NCBI RefSeq assembly: GCF_901709675.1 | Contig: NC_051094.1 | Location: 16,231,501-16,295,500, forward strand | DNA: 64,000 nucleotides | DNA from: Syngnathus acus | Lineage: Eukaryota; Chordata; Actinopteri; Syngnathiformes; Syngnathidae | Direction of reading: 5' to 3' | Shown: positions 10,986 to 23,144 of the stretch, piece by piece | Layout: every line of letters begins with the position of its first letter | Position numbering within the stretch: position 1 is the stretch's first letter | The notes under the pieces: generated by a model | Seen by the model: the letters and a program-made list of their open reading frames with translations, nothing else | Database searches by the model: none | What the model was told of the DNA's origin: nothing | Made by a program: the position numbers and the translations under genes

Positions 10986-11654
10986 ACACTAACATAGAAG
11001 TCTGCCAAAGATAGAGATTTCCATTTCTGTTGGAAAGCAGAAACAGCTTCTTTGTCTCACGTGTGCATTCCGCCAATTCACTACATTCAGACAAAATGTA
11101 AATGTTTATTCGGAAGTAAATTAAGTAAATTAAGTGGATGTGAATAGTAACCTCTGCAATTAGCCTGTCTCTCACAACGTTAGACATGTCAAAAACATGA
11201 TAGCCGTTTGTCCCAGAGAGGACATATCCTCAACTTTAAAAAACCTACAATGTGGAGTGGGATCCTGGTTAAACAAGTCATTTCAAACTTAAAACGTTTT
11301 GGCATTATTCCGGGTATTTTTACTACCTGAGTGCAAGTGACAACTATGCAGGTGCGATGCAGCGTGTACATAGGCGTGAAGAAGCGTTCTGGATGAGGAA
11401 GGCAGGAATGAGTCAAAGTAGTAAGAGTGTGTGAGGATAAGAACAAATGAGAGAATATTGAGTTGAGTGTAAGAAGCAAGATGAAAAACAGTGCCAAAGA
11501 AACGAGGACTGCAGTGCGACCCAGATTACGGTTAGGAACCATGCATATCTATAACATCTGTGAACGTGTGGCCTTCTAAAGCTCTTTGGTAGCCACTGTA
11601 TGGTGGCTACCACAACTCAACAGGTGAAAACCCAAATAGAGTTACTCACCTGTT

Positions 11655-11657
<3 letters not shown>

Positions 11658-11686
<29 letters not shown>
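11658..11686. repeat. poly-T tract
   Basis: An uninterrupted run of about 29 T, inside the possible larger element that starts at 10782. Confidence 0.95.
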
Positions 11687-11690
<4 letters not shown>

Positions 11691-11974
11691 GGACGGAGGA
11701 CAGACCGGCAAAATTTTAGAGGTTACACACCTCTGACTGTTACACAACACTGGCTAATTCACTGTACATATAAAATGCCACACACAGAATGTCTCGACAT
11801 GATATGAGCAGCTAGTCTAGGGGAACATTCAGAGCCACTTTTAAGTGATGGCCGAAGTCCCACTTAAGCACTTACGCACAAGATGTGTGTGGCATTCCTC
11901 GTATGCTTACTAAACAATGCAATCAAATGTAATAAGTTGCCTCTTGCACTTATGTGATTCGGTCGAATAGTGGA

Positions 11975-12260
11975 ACATGGGGTTAGCATACCTGTCTCAA
12001 AATCTTTGCAGGGGTCTCTGTGTGTTGGCTGCGTTTTCTCCTTGTGCTTATGTTGATTTCCTTTAGAGGCTCTGGTCGCCTCCTCATTCCAAAGGTGTCC
12101 TAGAAAATAAACCTGCAACTGTCTAAACTAATGTAAATTGTTTATCAAAGGTAAGTGTGGTTAAATGGTGACCGATTCTGACTGTATGCTCAAATTTGGG
12201 ATAGGCTCCAGCTAGCCTGTCATCCTGAACAGAGCAAGCTGTGTTCGATAAATGGATGGA
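11975..12260 (+). mobile_element. Degenerate SINE copy
   Basis: Scattered matches to the window's tRNA-SINE survive: GTTAGCATACCTGTCTC, CTGCGTTTTCTCC, GGGATAGGCTCCAGCTAGCC and the terminal AAATGGATGGA. Heavily diverged, so an old insertion. Confidence 0.6.
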
Positions 12261-12659
12261 TTTCTGCTCATTGTACAGTTGTATTATAATCATAGGATTT
12301 ACAACATCATTACATGACTGAACATAACTTTACATTTGAATACAGTATAAGAACTCATAACTCATAAATTCCATATCAACGTTTTTCTTCTTTTTAAGAA
12401 CAAATGTAGGAAACGCCATGGGACCAAACGTGGTGAACCAGGCCCAAGGTTTAGCAGGACAAGACTACACAGCTGTTCTAAACACAACTGGACTGGGGAA
12501 AGTCTACTTCCATCCTACAACAACACACAGAGGTGCAAATGCCTCTGTCATGCCCAATTCTACCAGTGCAAAGTCTAGCAAAATACCAAAATATGGAAAA
12601 TTCCACCCATACGCACAGTTAAACTGCGTACATGTGCCCAATAACTGGTGACCAGACCA

Positions 12660-15238
12660 GGGTAACCACACTCTTGCTGTTACCCAAACTGCAATAAGTT
12701 AACCCAGCTCGCCCGGCCGTGCCTTCCATTCTTCTGGCGAATGTTCGATCGCTGGACAACAAGATGGATTACATTCGCCTGCTGAGATCTACGAACCGGA
12801 CAGTGCGTAACTGCTGTGTGCTCGTGTTCACTGAGACTTGGTTGACTGTCAACATTCCGGACTCTGCTGTGCATCTGGAGCGGCTAGCGGGCGGACCGTG
12901 CCATTGTAAGAGGGGGAAAATCGCGAGGTGGTGGAACTTTCTGACCATCTCACTGTTATGCTTTTGCCCGCATACAGACAATTGGTGAAAGCATCCAGGC
13001 CGGTTCGCAAGCGGGTACGGGTGTGGCCTGAGGGTGCCTCTGATGCGCTTCGTGACTGCTTTGGCACTACTGACTGGGACATGTTTAAGCGGGCGGCCAC
13101 TTGCAACGATCGGACAGACATAGAGGAGTATACTGACTCTGTTTCCTCTGACATCACGAAGTGCATTGATGATGTGACTCACTCGAAATCCATCGTCACT
13201 CGGGCTAACTGGAAGCCATGGCTGACAGGGGCTGTCCTCAGGCTGCTGAGGGCCAGAGATTCTCAAAGCCTTCAGAGCGGGGGATGAGGCTGGCTTGAGG
13301 ACAGCGAGGGCCGACCTGTCCCAGGGCATCAAGGAAGCAAAAAGGGCGTGTTCTTGCAAGATTACCGCCCACTTCAAGGACAGCAGGGACGCACGGAGCC
13401 TTTGGGAGGGCATTCAGACCATCACGGACGACAAGCCCGCGCCGCGGAGCTGTGGGGACGACGTCCATCTGCTGAACGATCTTAACCGCTTCTTTGCTCG
13501 CTTCGACGCTCAGAACAGCACTTGCCCGCTGAAGACCACTCCCCCTCCACACGAGCAGCCCCTGTGCCTCTCTGCCGACAGCGTGACGAGGACGCTTGCC
13601 ACTATCAACATCCGTAAGGCGGCGGGCCCGGACAACATCCCGGGTCGAGCGCTGAAGGACTGCGCTGGTGAGCTGACGGGTGTCTTCACGGACATCTTTA
13701 ACACTTCCCTGCAGCAGGCCATCGTCCCGTCGTGTTTCAAAGCTGCCACCATCGTACCTGTGCCGAAGAAGCCTGCTCCGTCCTGCTTCAATGACTACCG
13801 CCCCGTGGCACTGACGCCCATCATCATGAAGTGCTTTGAGCGGCTTGTCATGGAGCACATCAGATCCATTCTCCCCCCCACCATAGACCCCTTCCAGTTT
13901 GCGTACCGAGCCAAACGGTCCTCTGAGGATGCCATCTGCTCTGCCCTCCACTCGGCCCTCACCCACCTGGAGAGAAGGGACTCGTACGTGAGATTGCTGT
14001 TTGTGGACTTCAGTTCTGCCTTCAACACCATTGTGCCACAACGACTCATCTGCAAACTTGACAAGCTGGGCCTCAGTACCTACCTCTGCAACTGGCTACT
14101 GGACTTCCTCTGTCAGAGGCCTCAGGTGGTACGTGTTGGCGACAAAATCTCTGCCAGCATCACGCTGAGCACGGGGGCCCCCCAAGGCTGCGTGCTCAGT
14201 CTGCTGCTCTTCACCCTGCTGACGCATGACTGCACTGCGACCTACAGCGACAACCGCATAGTAAAGTTTGCTGACGACACGACTCTGGTGGGTCTCATCA
14301 CCAAGGGCGACGAGACTCAGTACAGGTTGGAGGTTGACCTTCTGACCGCGTGGTGCAGGGACAACAACCTCCTGCTGAAGGTCAACAAGACCAAGGAAAT
14401 TGTTGTTGACTTCCGGAAGGGTCACACCCAACACCTGCCGCTGACCATCGACGGTGCTGTGGTGGAGAGAGTGAGCAGCACCAGATTCCTGGGGGTGCAC
14501 ATCAATGAGGACCTCTCCTGGTCCGCCAACACCGCATCACTGGCAAAGAAAGCTCAGCGCCGCCTGTACTTCCTGCGGAAACTCAGGCGAGCAATTGCTC
14601 CTCCGGCCGTCATGACTACATTCTACCGTGGCACCATTGAGCGCGTCCTCTCCAGTTGTATCGCTGTCTGGGGTGGTAGCTGCACTGAATACAACATGAA
14701 GGCCCTGCAGCGCATAGTGAACACGGCTGGTAAGATTATTGGTGCTTCACTCCCCTCCCTGAAGGACATTTACACCTCCCATCTCACCCGCAAGGCGACC
14801 ACCATTGTGAGTGATGTGAGTCACCCCGCTCACTCTTTGTTCGATTTTCTTCCCTCTGGGAAGAGGTACAGGAGCCTGCGCTCCCGCACCACCAGACTCA
14901 CCGACAGCTTCATTCTCCGGGCTGTTAGGATCCTGAACTCTCTCCCCCCTTCTGCGTAGCGTCCTGTACTTTTGCGCTCTATTCTGACTGTCTGCTCCAT
15001 TTTTGCTCCTCTTATTTATTGTGTTATTTGTTTATTTATTATTTATTCATCACTCTTATTTATTCATTGTTTGTGCCTTCTTGTATATTTTGTTGTTGTT
15101 GTTGTTGTTTACTTGTATGTATATTGTGTACTATGTCTTGTCACCGTGGGATAGTGGGAACGTTATTTCGATCTCTTTGTGTGTCTTGGCATGTGAAGAA
15201 ATTGACAATAAAGCAGACTTTGACTTTGACTTTGAAAA
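12660..15238 (+). mobile_element. L2-clade (Maui-like) LINE, internally deleted and frameshifted
   Basis: Non-LTR retrotransposon. An endonuclease N-terminal piece at 12719-12880 (NVRSLDNKMDYIRLL, then FTETWL) jumps to the endonuclease-RT linker at about 12928 (frame 1: SDHLTVMLLPAYRQLV), so the endonuclease core is missing. The reverse-transcriptase frame is then continuous to 14959. A one-base frameshift near 13262-13269 separates the linker from the RT frame. The 3' end has AATAAA at 15207-15212 and a tail of TTTGACTTTGAC units, typical of fish L2. Dead copy; the exact 5' edge is uncertain. Confidence 0.85.
13295..14959 (+). pseudogene. L2-like LINE reverse transcriptase (ORF2 C-terminal part)
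   Basis: Residues 1-554 as read from 13295. The RT fingers/palm contain NIRKAAGPDNIPG, then PVPKKPAPSCFNDYRPVALT, then FQFAYRAKRSSEDA, the first catalytic motif FVDFSSAFNT (Asp), TGAPQGCVLS and the catalytic FADDTTLVG. The thumb region has LLKVNKTKEIVVDFRK and STRFLGVHI, and the C terminus has LPSGKRYRSLRSRTTRL. The RT domain looks complete, but the upstream endonuclease is truncated and out of frame, so this is not a functional element. LINE-encoded, not a host gene. Confidence 0.88.
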
Positions 15239-15245
15239 AAAAAAA

Positions 15246-17124
15246 GTGATTTTGTCCATGCCTATTATACAATTGCAAGGCTAACTCGATTTTTTTGTGT
15301 TGTTGTACAAGTCCAGTTGTTGTGTAATGTGAAAGAAATAGAGTGACGATAAATTTTTCATTATCTACGTGACATATTCTCTCATAAAGCTACACAATAT
15401 TGCTATATATCCATTTTCTGTATCGCTTGTCCTCTTTAGGGTTACGGGTGAGCCTGAACCTGTCCCATCTGATATTGGGCAAGAGGTGAGTTACACCCAG
15501 AGCAAATCACATGCCACATTTGACAAACAACAGTTCCCTCTAACATCCACACCTACACACAAGTTTAGAATCTTGCTTAGTTCAAGGATTTAAATATATG
15601 CTTTCGGAACATGGGAGGAAGCTTGAGTACCCGAAGAACACTCAGGCAAGCACAGGAAGATTGTTCAAACTGAGCAGAGATTTGATCAACCCAGAACGGT
15701 TTCACATTGAGCCAGATGTGCAAACCACTTATACGCCATGGTACCATGAGAAACAAAATATTTGAGTCACTTTGAAAATTCACCTATTTTCAATTTTGTG
15801 TTGCAAAAATGGTCTGGTATCTTGATATTATCCTATGCCGTACAATTTGTAACTATTGACAATATTAACTATTGTCAGCAATGAGCAGTCATTTACAAGT
15901 TATTAACAAGATACTCTAAGATGCAAGAAAAGTCGGGTGGCGGCTAAGACAAGCTGGGTTATCTTCTCTACAATTAAAGCATTATCCATTACAGTGATGG
16001 TCTTATAGCGATATGCAATTGTGATTAAGGTCAGTTTGGAATAACTAAATAACCATGACCATGACTGAAGTAATTTCAGCAAATGTAGTGGTGTAGGTTC
16101 TTTAGGTATAGTAAAGATAAAACATAATAATAGCTCAACCCCACCTTATACAGTAGATAACATGCCTCCTTTTAGAATTTTTTCCAACATGAGATTGTTT
16201 TTTCATAGTACAAAAATACAGAGGGCTTATTTTGTCATCACATTGACACAAGCACATAGTTAATATCACGAATCCCGTTAAAACAAATAATTCCCTTTGG
16301 CTGAATCTTTAGGACACATATTATCCTGCCACCCTCCTAACACCCCACATTAAGGCTGCTTGCTCATCTGAGCCATCAGACTGTTGGCTCAGCAGAAGTT
16401 GCACAGTGTGAGATGAGGGAGAGAAGTTGTATCTATCAATCTAGTTCACCCCTGACCTCCCCGAATCACAAGGTCCTCGATTAGTCTGAATCTGCACCTC
16501 TGGTTAATAGGGATCACAGGCCAGAAAACAAGCCTGGCTGACCAGAGGAAGGGGGGGCTCATGCTAAGTTGAGCCCTCTGTCACTGGGGCCAAGAATTAT
16601 GGTCTATCTGTTGTTTGTCTCGACCAAGATTTTGTTTTGCAAGTGTTCTGTGGCTAGGTCAGTGAAGCCCCAGCATCAGACAAGCTCTGTCTCTGTCTCC
16701 AAGATATATTTGTACAATAAATAAAGGGAAGGGATAAGGCCAAGCTCATATTTTGACTTTGTCATTTGTATTTTGCTCCCTAACCACCCCAACTGCTGTT
16801 ATTGTCATCTCCTGGTGAAAAAGCTTGACAAATGCGGACAAACAATTATAGTGTTTATCGCAGTGGGTGAAAGTAACAGACAAATAATAATAACAGAATA
16901 AAAAAAAAAACTAAATTAAATTTTTTGAAGCTCTTTCATTTGAAATATGCAAAGCTACACAAGAATGAACAATGCTTGATAAAAACAAATGCATACCAAA
17001 ATTTGATACGCAAAAATAATCAGAGATGCTGATGTGATGACTTACTAAACCTCATTGCTCAAAAATTAATGAAGGTTGTTGTCTTTTTGGTATTTACTTT
17101 TTATGGGGGGGAGGGGGGGGGGGT
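15246..17124. other. Intergenic, mostly unique-looking
   Basis: A degenerate minus-strand SINE lies at about 15405-15710 (AACCTGTCCCATCTG, then ACATGGGAGGAAGC). The block 16310-16720 is less AT-rich than its surroundings and matches no repeat in the window. No open frame with plausible splice sites was seen. Confidence 0.5.
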
Positions 17125-18265
17125 GGCAACCCCTCCGTGAGTCGTCACCTTATCGTAGTGGAGGGGTTTGCGTGTTCTAATGATCCTAGGAGCCAAGTTG
17201 TCTGGGGCTTTATGTCCCTGGCTGGGTCACCCTTTGCAAAAGGGTCCTAGGTGAGGGACCAGACAAAGCACGGCTCACAGATCCCTGATGATGATTAATA
17301 AAAATGGATACCGTACTCCCTTGCCCGGACGCGGGTCACTGGGGGCCCTCCCTGGAGCCAGGCCTGGAGTTGGGGTTCGAAGGCGAGCGCCTGGTGGCCG
17401 GGCCTTCACTTATGGCACCGCCTGAAAAGGTAACGTGGGTCCCCCTTCCCATGGGCTCACCACCTGTGGGAGGAGTCGAAGGGGTCGGGTGCAGAGTGAA
17501 CTGGGTAGTGGCCAAAGGCGGGTACCTTGGCGGTCCGCTCCCCGGCTACAGAAGCTGGCTCTTGGGACATGGAATGTCACCTCTCTGGCAGGAAAGGTGC
17601 CCGAGCTGGTGTGCAAGGCAGAAAAGGTCCGACTAGATATAGTCGAACTTGCACAGTTTGGGTTCTGATACAAGTCATCTTGAGAGGGGCTGGACTCTCT
17701 TCCACTCTGGAGTTGCCCACGATGAGAGGCGCACAGCAGGCATGGACATACTTATTGCCCCCCTGGCTGGGCGCCTGCACATTGGGGTTCACCCCGGTGA
17801 ACAAGAGGGTAGCCTCCCTCCGCCTTCAGAAAGGCAAGGCTCTCAATTTACTGGTCGATCTATGCCCCTACCCTCACCTATGGTCACGAGCTACCGGTCG
17901 TGACCGAAAGAACAAGATCCCGGATACAAGCGGCCGAAATGAGTTTCCTCCGCAGCGTGTCCGGGCTCTCCCTCAGAGATAGGGTGAGAAGCTCGGTCAT
18001 CCGTGAGGGACTCGGAGTCAAGCCACTGCTCCTCCACGTTGAGAGGAGCCAGATGAGGTGGCTGGGGCATCTCATTAGGATGCCTCCTGGGCATGTCCCA
18101 CCGGCAGGAGACCCCAGGGACGACCCAGGATGCGCTGGAGGTACTATGTCTCTCGGCTGGCTTGGGAACACCTTGGTATCCCCCGGGACGAGCTGGATGA
18201 AGTGGCTGGGGAGAGGGAAGTCTGGGCGTCCTTCCTAAAGCTGCTGCCCCCGCGACCCGACCGAT
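17125..18265 (+). mobile_element. RTE-like (Rex3-type?) LINE remnant, internally deleted
   Basis: A GC-rich block starting CCTCCGTGAGTCGTCACC carries an endonuclease start (LALGTWNVTSLAGK at about 17560, in the frame of a 77-codon ORF) with later frameshifts. It fuses at about 17880 to the C-terminal tail of the element: RNEFPPQRVRALPQR in one frame, and LSLRDRVRSSVIREGLGV then RWLGHLIRMPPGH in the next. The final block matches the widespread fish tail WASLL..LPPRP at 18220-18265. The reverse transcriptase is absent. The family assignment is from memory and tentative. Confidence 0.65.
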
Positions 18266-18499
18266 GAATGGATAAAGGGTGAGGGCAAGTAGGCAGCAAT
18301 TTTTGTTGTTGTTGGATAGATAATCTGACTCGTAATTATGTTCAAGTGCCATTGAGCAGGGCACCAAACCCATTCAGACTCAGATTGGCTCAGGTTAGCA
18401 TGTCCAGTCCAGTGCTGATCAATGTTCCCTCTAATTTTTCATGTATCTGGGCATAGACACAAGCTCCCTGAGCAAACTGAGGACTACAGTGAGCAACAT

Positions 18500-18665
18500 C
18501 AGGTCGCTTCGGGGGGGGGGGGGGGGGGGGGGTGCTAATGGGACGTCCAACGCTGCGTGTTCGTTTCGCTTCGGAGGGGGCGGGGGGGGGGGGTGCTAAT
18601 GGGACGTCCAACGCTGCGTGTTCGTTTAGCTTCGGGGTGGGGGTGGGGGGTGCTAATGCGGGGGC
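18500..18665. repeat. G-rich minisatellite, about 2.7 units of 62 bp
   Basis: The unit GTGCTAATGGGACGTCCAAC, followed by GCTGCGTGTTCGTTT and a G run, repeats starting near 18503, 18566 and 18627. The G runs differ in length (about 22, 12 and short interrupted runs), as in a slippage-prone VNTR. Multiple G-tracts on the plus strand could form a G-quadruplex. The proline-rich minus-strand frame is an artefact. Confidence 0.8.
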
Positions 18666-18804
18666 GGGGATGTTTATGCGCTGGATAGATTTCTTGTGCG
18701 CTGAGAACGTGCGGGCAGTGCGCGATTGCGCACGCGCGCAGCTTAGAGGGAACATTGGTGCTGATGAAAAAAAATATATATATTTAATGTATTTTTATAT
18801 TTTA

Positions 18805-18960
18805 ATTGTGAGGATAAGGGGTTCAGATGATGGATGGATGGATGGATGGATGGATGGATGGATGGATGGATGGATGGATGGATGGATGGATGGATGGATG
18901 GATGGATGGATGGATGGATGGATGGATGGATGGATGGACGGACGGGCGGACGGACGGATG
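18805..18960 (+). repeat. SINE 3' end expanded into a (GGAT)n array
   Basis: GAGGATAAGGGGTTCAGATGATGG is the degenerate 3' end of the window's SINE. Its GGAT tail is expanded to about 115 bp (18831-18947), ending in GGAC/GGGC variants. The Trp-Met-Asp-Gly repeat frames are not genes. Confidence 0.9.
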
Positions 18961-18964
18961 ATGA

Positions 18965-19132
18965 ATTAGCACATCCGCCTCACAGTTCAGAGGTGCAGGA
19001 TTAAATTCCGGCTCCGGCCTTCCTGTGTGGAGTTTGCATGTTCTCCCCATGCCTGTGCAGGTTTACTCTGGGCACTCCGGTTTCCTCCCACATTCCAAAG
19101 ACATGCATGGTAGGCCGACCACTCCAAATGGT
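18965..19132 (+). mobile_element. SINE 5' part (3'-truncated)
   Basis: It begins TTAGCACATCCGCCTCACAG (tRNA-like head) with GGATTAAATTCC as a decayed B box and runs through GTTTGCATGTTCTCCCC to CACTCCAAATGG. It sits directly after the GGAT array, so two SINE copies lie head to tail here. Confidence 0.8.
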
Positions 19133-19139
19133 CATTATT

Positions 19140-21144
19140 GTTCCACTTTAAAATTATTGGTTCCTACTGTAGTGCATCGTTTGTTTCATTGTTTTGTTAT
19201 TTATAGCATATAAAATTGAAAATTTTTACTACAGCATATAATTCTCATGTTGTAAATCGGACACCGGATTAAATCACACACATGCAGGCACGCAAGGATA
19301 CGTTAAAGTGAATGGTCTTTGTCTAAAGATCTTGAGCTTTGGACATACACAATCCATTGCTCAATGGCACATCTTCAGTTGCCAAGGAGCAAACTAGCAT
19401 CTCTCTTAACATTGGTTGCCATTTTTACAGTTTTGTCCACAGCAGGACTTGAACTGTGTTCCACCAGTTTCAAAGTCCTTAAAGATGAGCACTCAAAAGA
19501 ATGCTTGTGGATTTAATCCCTTAGTTACTAATTGAAATGAATTGAGATTGCCTGAGGTCAGATGAGACATTCACAAAATTGGACTTGATGTTTGGTGTTT
19601 ATGCTGATTTGTCTTGGATTTCAACTGTAGGCATTCAAAGATACAGAGAGTACACTTCACTAATCAAATAATTTGCGATGATTGGAAATATTTAATACCC
19701 CAGAGCATAAATGACCAAAGTTTTCTTAGCTAAAGCAATATTATATGAATGCAGACAGATTATTCACACAGTTTTCCATACACTATGACACCAGTATCCC
19801 ATAATGTTGCCCAGAGATTCATGAGAACCAACCAAACTGCAGTAATAAACTAATGTTTTGGATATCTTCCACCTTTTCAAACACAATGTCACAAATCCTT
19901 CTGCTTTGCTTTTTTACAGTCACAACCTAAACATACCTATAACCGGTTGCGAGAAATAGAATTTATTGACTCATTCCATCATAGCAGAATATTGGTGAAA
20001 ATATTTTGTAAACAGCCAACATTCACCGTGCTTTGCTCTGTGTTTGACCAAACAGGGTCCCAACGTAGACAAACCACATGGAAAAGTGGAAATTAGTTAG
20101 TAGAATGCCCATACAATAGCATCGGGAGAAAGCAAGTATGGTAAGTGGGTTTCCTTGGAGCCATTTAGCAAAGTCAGAAAATAACCTGCATCTCTCTGCA
20201 GGATACACAAAAATGCTCTGTCTGTAATTCTCTTTATTTTAAACAATGATCGGCATTGGCTGCACTTTGCAGGTTGATTGAAAGAGCAAGGTAATAAATC
20301 AAAGCTTGTCTGGTGGACTCATGCCCCCTGCTGGTCTATTGTTACTCGTGAGTGATATATTGGTGATTGCGTAGGCTATATGAAGAGTTCTATTCCAAAA
20401 CGCTTTGAATCGGGCTTGAAAATCTTCTGGAAAGAAAATTCAACTTACTCAAGCATTAAAATTTCACAAGCGTGAATTTAAACAAGAGAATAGAATCTAT
20501 ACACAATTAATAGTTTATGTAGGCTATATGGTGCGTATATCCTGCCCCTCAAGTTATCAATGTTATTAGTTATTATGCTCCCCCAAAACGATGTATGTAT
20601 ATGTAAAAATAATACCTTTAAACACTAAAATGAAACAATTAACTTTACCAAACAAGCCTGGAAAAAGCTGCTCAGTAGCAATTGTACTGTCTGCTTTCTT
20701 AAACTCATCCTTGTTCAGTTTAACTGGAAAAAATCTTTAAAGACACCATTTTATGTATTGTGTTGCCTATATATGTAACTCTTTCAAATGTCACAATTTC
20801 ACGAATACCATCATTTCACTAATCCACCATGTTGAAACTTTGTATGTATATGCTCCCCATGGGTAAAATGGTTATTTTGCCTGACTTCTGACTTCATTGT
20901 CTCAGTTCGCACCAGTCTAGGCTTTATGTAAGTCTGCCGGAGTCAGCATACCCTTGACCCTGAACAGCATAATCAGTACCCTGGAAATCCAGACATGAGC
21001 GATTGAGTCAGGTGGGTAGTCTCATCAAGCACATTTCCCAAGCGGGGAAAACCAGAAGAAACAAAACACATCTTCTTTTGAAATAAATGTTGCTGCTGGG
21101 GTTTCAACGACTGTTTGTGTTTCTGATCATTTAAAACTGATTTA

Positions 21145-21208
<64 letters not shown>

Positions 21209-22530
21209 ACTTTATTGATCCCAGGGGTGGGGAAATTCAGGCCCCAGCATTAATACCACAGAGCGGGTATAAAAAAGACACACAGATGACATGAGCACAA
21301 CTTTTGAATTATATAAACAAACAATCTTCTCTTACGCATGCCATTTTGAATGTGGACAGACTTCAGTCGCTGAAGAGTGACGTTGTGCACAAAGGTTACG
21401 TAACAGCAAGTAAACCAATTTGATTCGACGGTTTGTTTTAAGCTGAGACAATATGCTAATTTCGAGCAAGTTGGCAAGTCAGATTTATCCCTCTCGGATT
21501 TTCCTAGTTCTGACTTCAAAGTGTTCGAGGTCAATGTAAACAACAAAGATGGCTGATTCCGTGAGGATTTTTGTTCTCATCGCAATCCATTTTGACCTCC
21601 GGCAAACCTACTTCATAATTTCTAAATAAAGGAATATTTATTTATCTATCTATTTTTTCTGAAAATTCAAATATTACAAATAATACAAAGCTTCCTGTTT
21701 GTTTTCAGACAAAGTCATTGCATTAAACCAACATGAAATTGAGGAAGCAAAATAAACACATGGAGAGGGAAAAAGAAGACATTCAGAAAGGAGTGGAAAG
21801 AAGCAAATCTTCAAAGCATTTAATTCATTACATCAACCTTCATGTAGTCAGTACAAACCACATTGGTGTTTGTGAAGTTATTTTGAATAACTAAATAATA
21901 TAATAATATATTAATTAAGCTAAATATATGTTCATAATGATGAAAATTAAGTTTTGCCATCCACATGGTCGCCATTGTCGAGTGACGTCACATTTTTGTC
22001 CGTCGGTGAACTCGGGGTAATTTTTTTACTCGACTTCTCAGACATTATGGTTCATGGGGTCATTCTAGGGCACTTTTCCAAGTTGGAAGTTGGACTTTTC
22101 TGACTTCCCACTTTCCTTGCAGAAATAGGCCCCTAGCGGCTGAAGACAGAGGGCAGCCATCTCACATTACTAACGACTGTTATTTTTTTCCACTTAAAAC
22201 ACTGTTCAAAGTGTGCATTTCAGGCTAGGATCCCCATATAAAGTAATGAGAGTCCATCAAAGAACCAACTTCACGGTTTGCATTGAAGATTGTGTGTAGA
22301 TTATTTCAGTTTTGTTAATTGTGCCCTCCAGAGGGTAGGTTTATAGTTTGCAACAAAGTTGTCCCGATAGAGTTTGCAGTCATTACATTGTTGATGGTTC
22401 TGACATGAAGCAGGCAAATATTTTCAGAGGACTTAAAGAAATACATTACGAGAAAAAATTGAAAAGGAAGTTTTTATCGATGAAATCAACATTCTTTTTT
22501 TTTTTTTAAATCGCATAACAATTTCACTAA
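19140..22530. other. Intergenic, no gene recognised
   Basis: AT-rich sequence with a LINE 3' tail at 21149-21250. The open frames present are short, lack codon-like composition and have no splice-site support. I see nothing else specific. Confidence 0.5.
21149..21250 (-). mobile_element. LINE 3' end with (ATCA)n tail
   Basis: On the minus strand it reads GAATTTCCCCACCCCTGGGA, then TCAATAAAGTTTC, then about 60 bp of CAAT units. This is the common fish LINE 3' terminus: an AATTTCCCC...GGGATCAATAAAGT block with AATAAA, then a short tandem tail. Only this terminus is recognisable. Confidence 0.65.
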
Positions 22531-22532
22531 TC

Positions 22533-23056
22533 AAGACGATGTTTGCATTGAAATAAGACTGAAAAAGTGGGGGTCATCCTACATTCGGGGTCTAGACCTT
22601 ATACCCATTCACTTGTGCGCAACGGTAAATTAGAGGTTGCTGGTATCGACTGAGTTTGTTGCTGTGATCGTGTGCGTCTTTGACACAAAGTGAGTACATA
22701 TATACATTTCATTGTTACTACTGTCCACTGTTGTGCCGTTTGTTCGATCGCAGTATGCTTCGTGTGCACGCCGTTTGATTGACAGCTCCGGCGCACTCCT
22801 TTAAGTTTGCCTCGCATCGTACGAGTAGCCGTTACGCAGCGGCATGGCGACTAACGGTCGCCAGCAAATGTATTTTGTTGTTTCGATGACTTATGTTTAG
22901 TGTGTTGCCAAGAGTATTTCATTCATGGTTATTTAGTATAGCGGAACCGTTACGCACAGTTAGTTATGTAATGTGCGCCGTCTACTGGTGTTGTGTGACG
23001 TCAGAAGTTGAGCGTTGACTTACGTGCTGTATTTCTGTCTGTTGCAGAACCACACA

Positions 23057-23144
<88 letters not shown>

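Larger units (their letters stand above)
9741..12400. other. Intergenic region upstream of nr5a1, repeats only
   Basis: It contains a (TATG)n array, a copy of an unclassified dispersed element starting at 10782, a poly-T tract and a degenerate SINE at about 11975-12260. No exon-like frame with splice sites was recognised. Being directly upstream of the nr5a1 promoter, it may hold cis-regulatory sequence, but nothing specific is visible. Confidence 0.6.

Noticed and set aside
12769-14500. Several long minus-strand open frames (up to 267 codons)
   Set aside because: They are shadows of the LINE reverse-transcriptase frame; none shows a recognisable domain.
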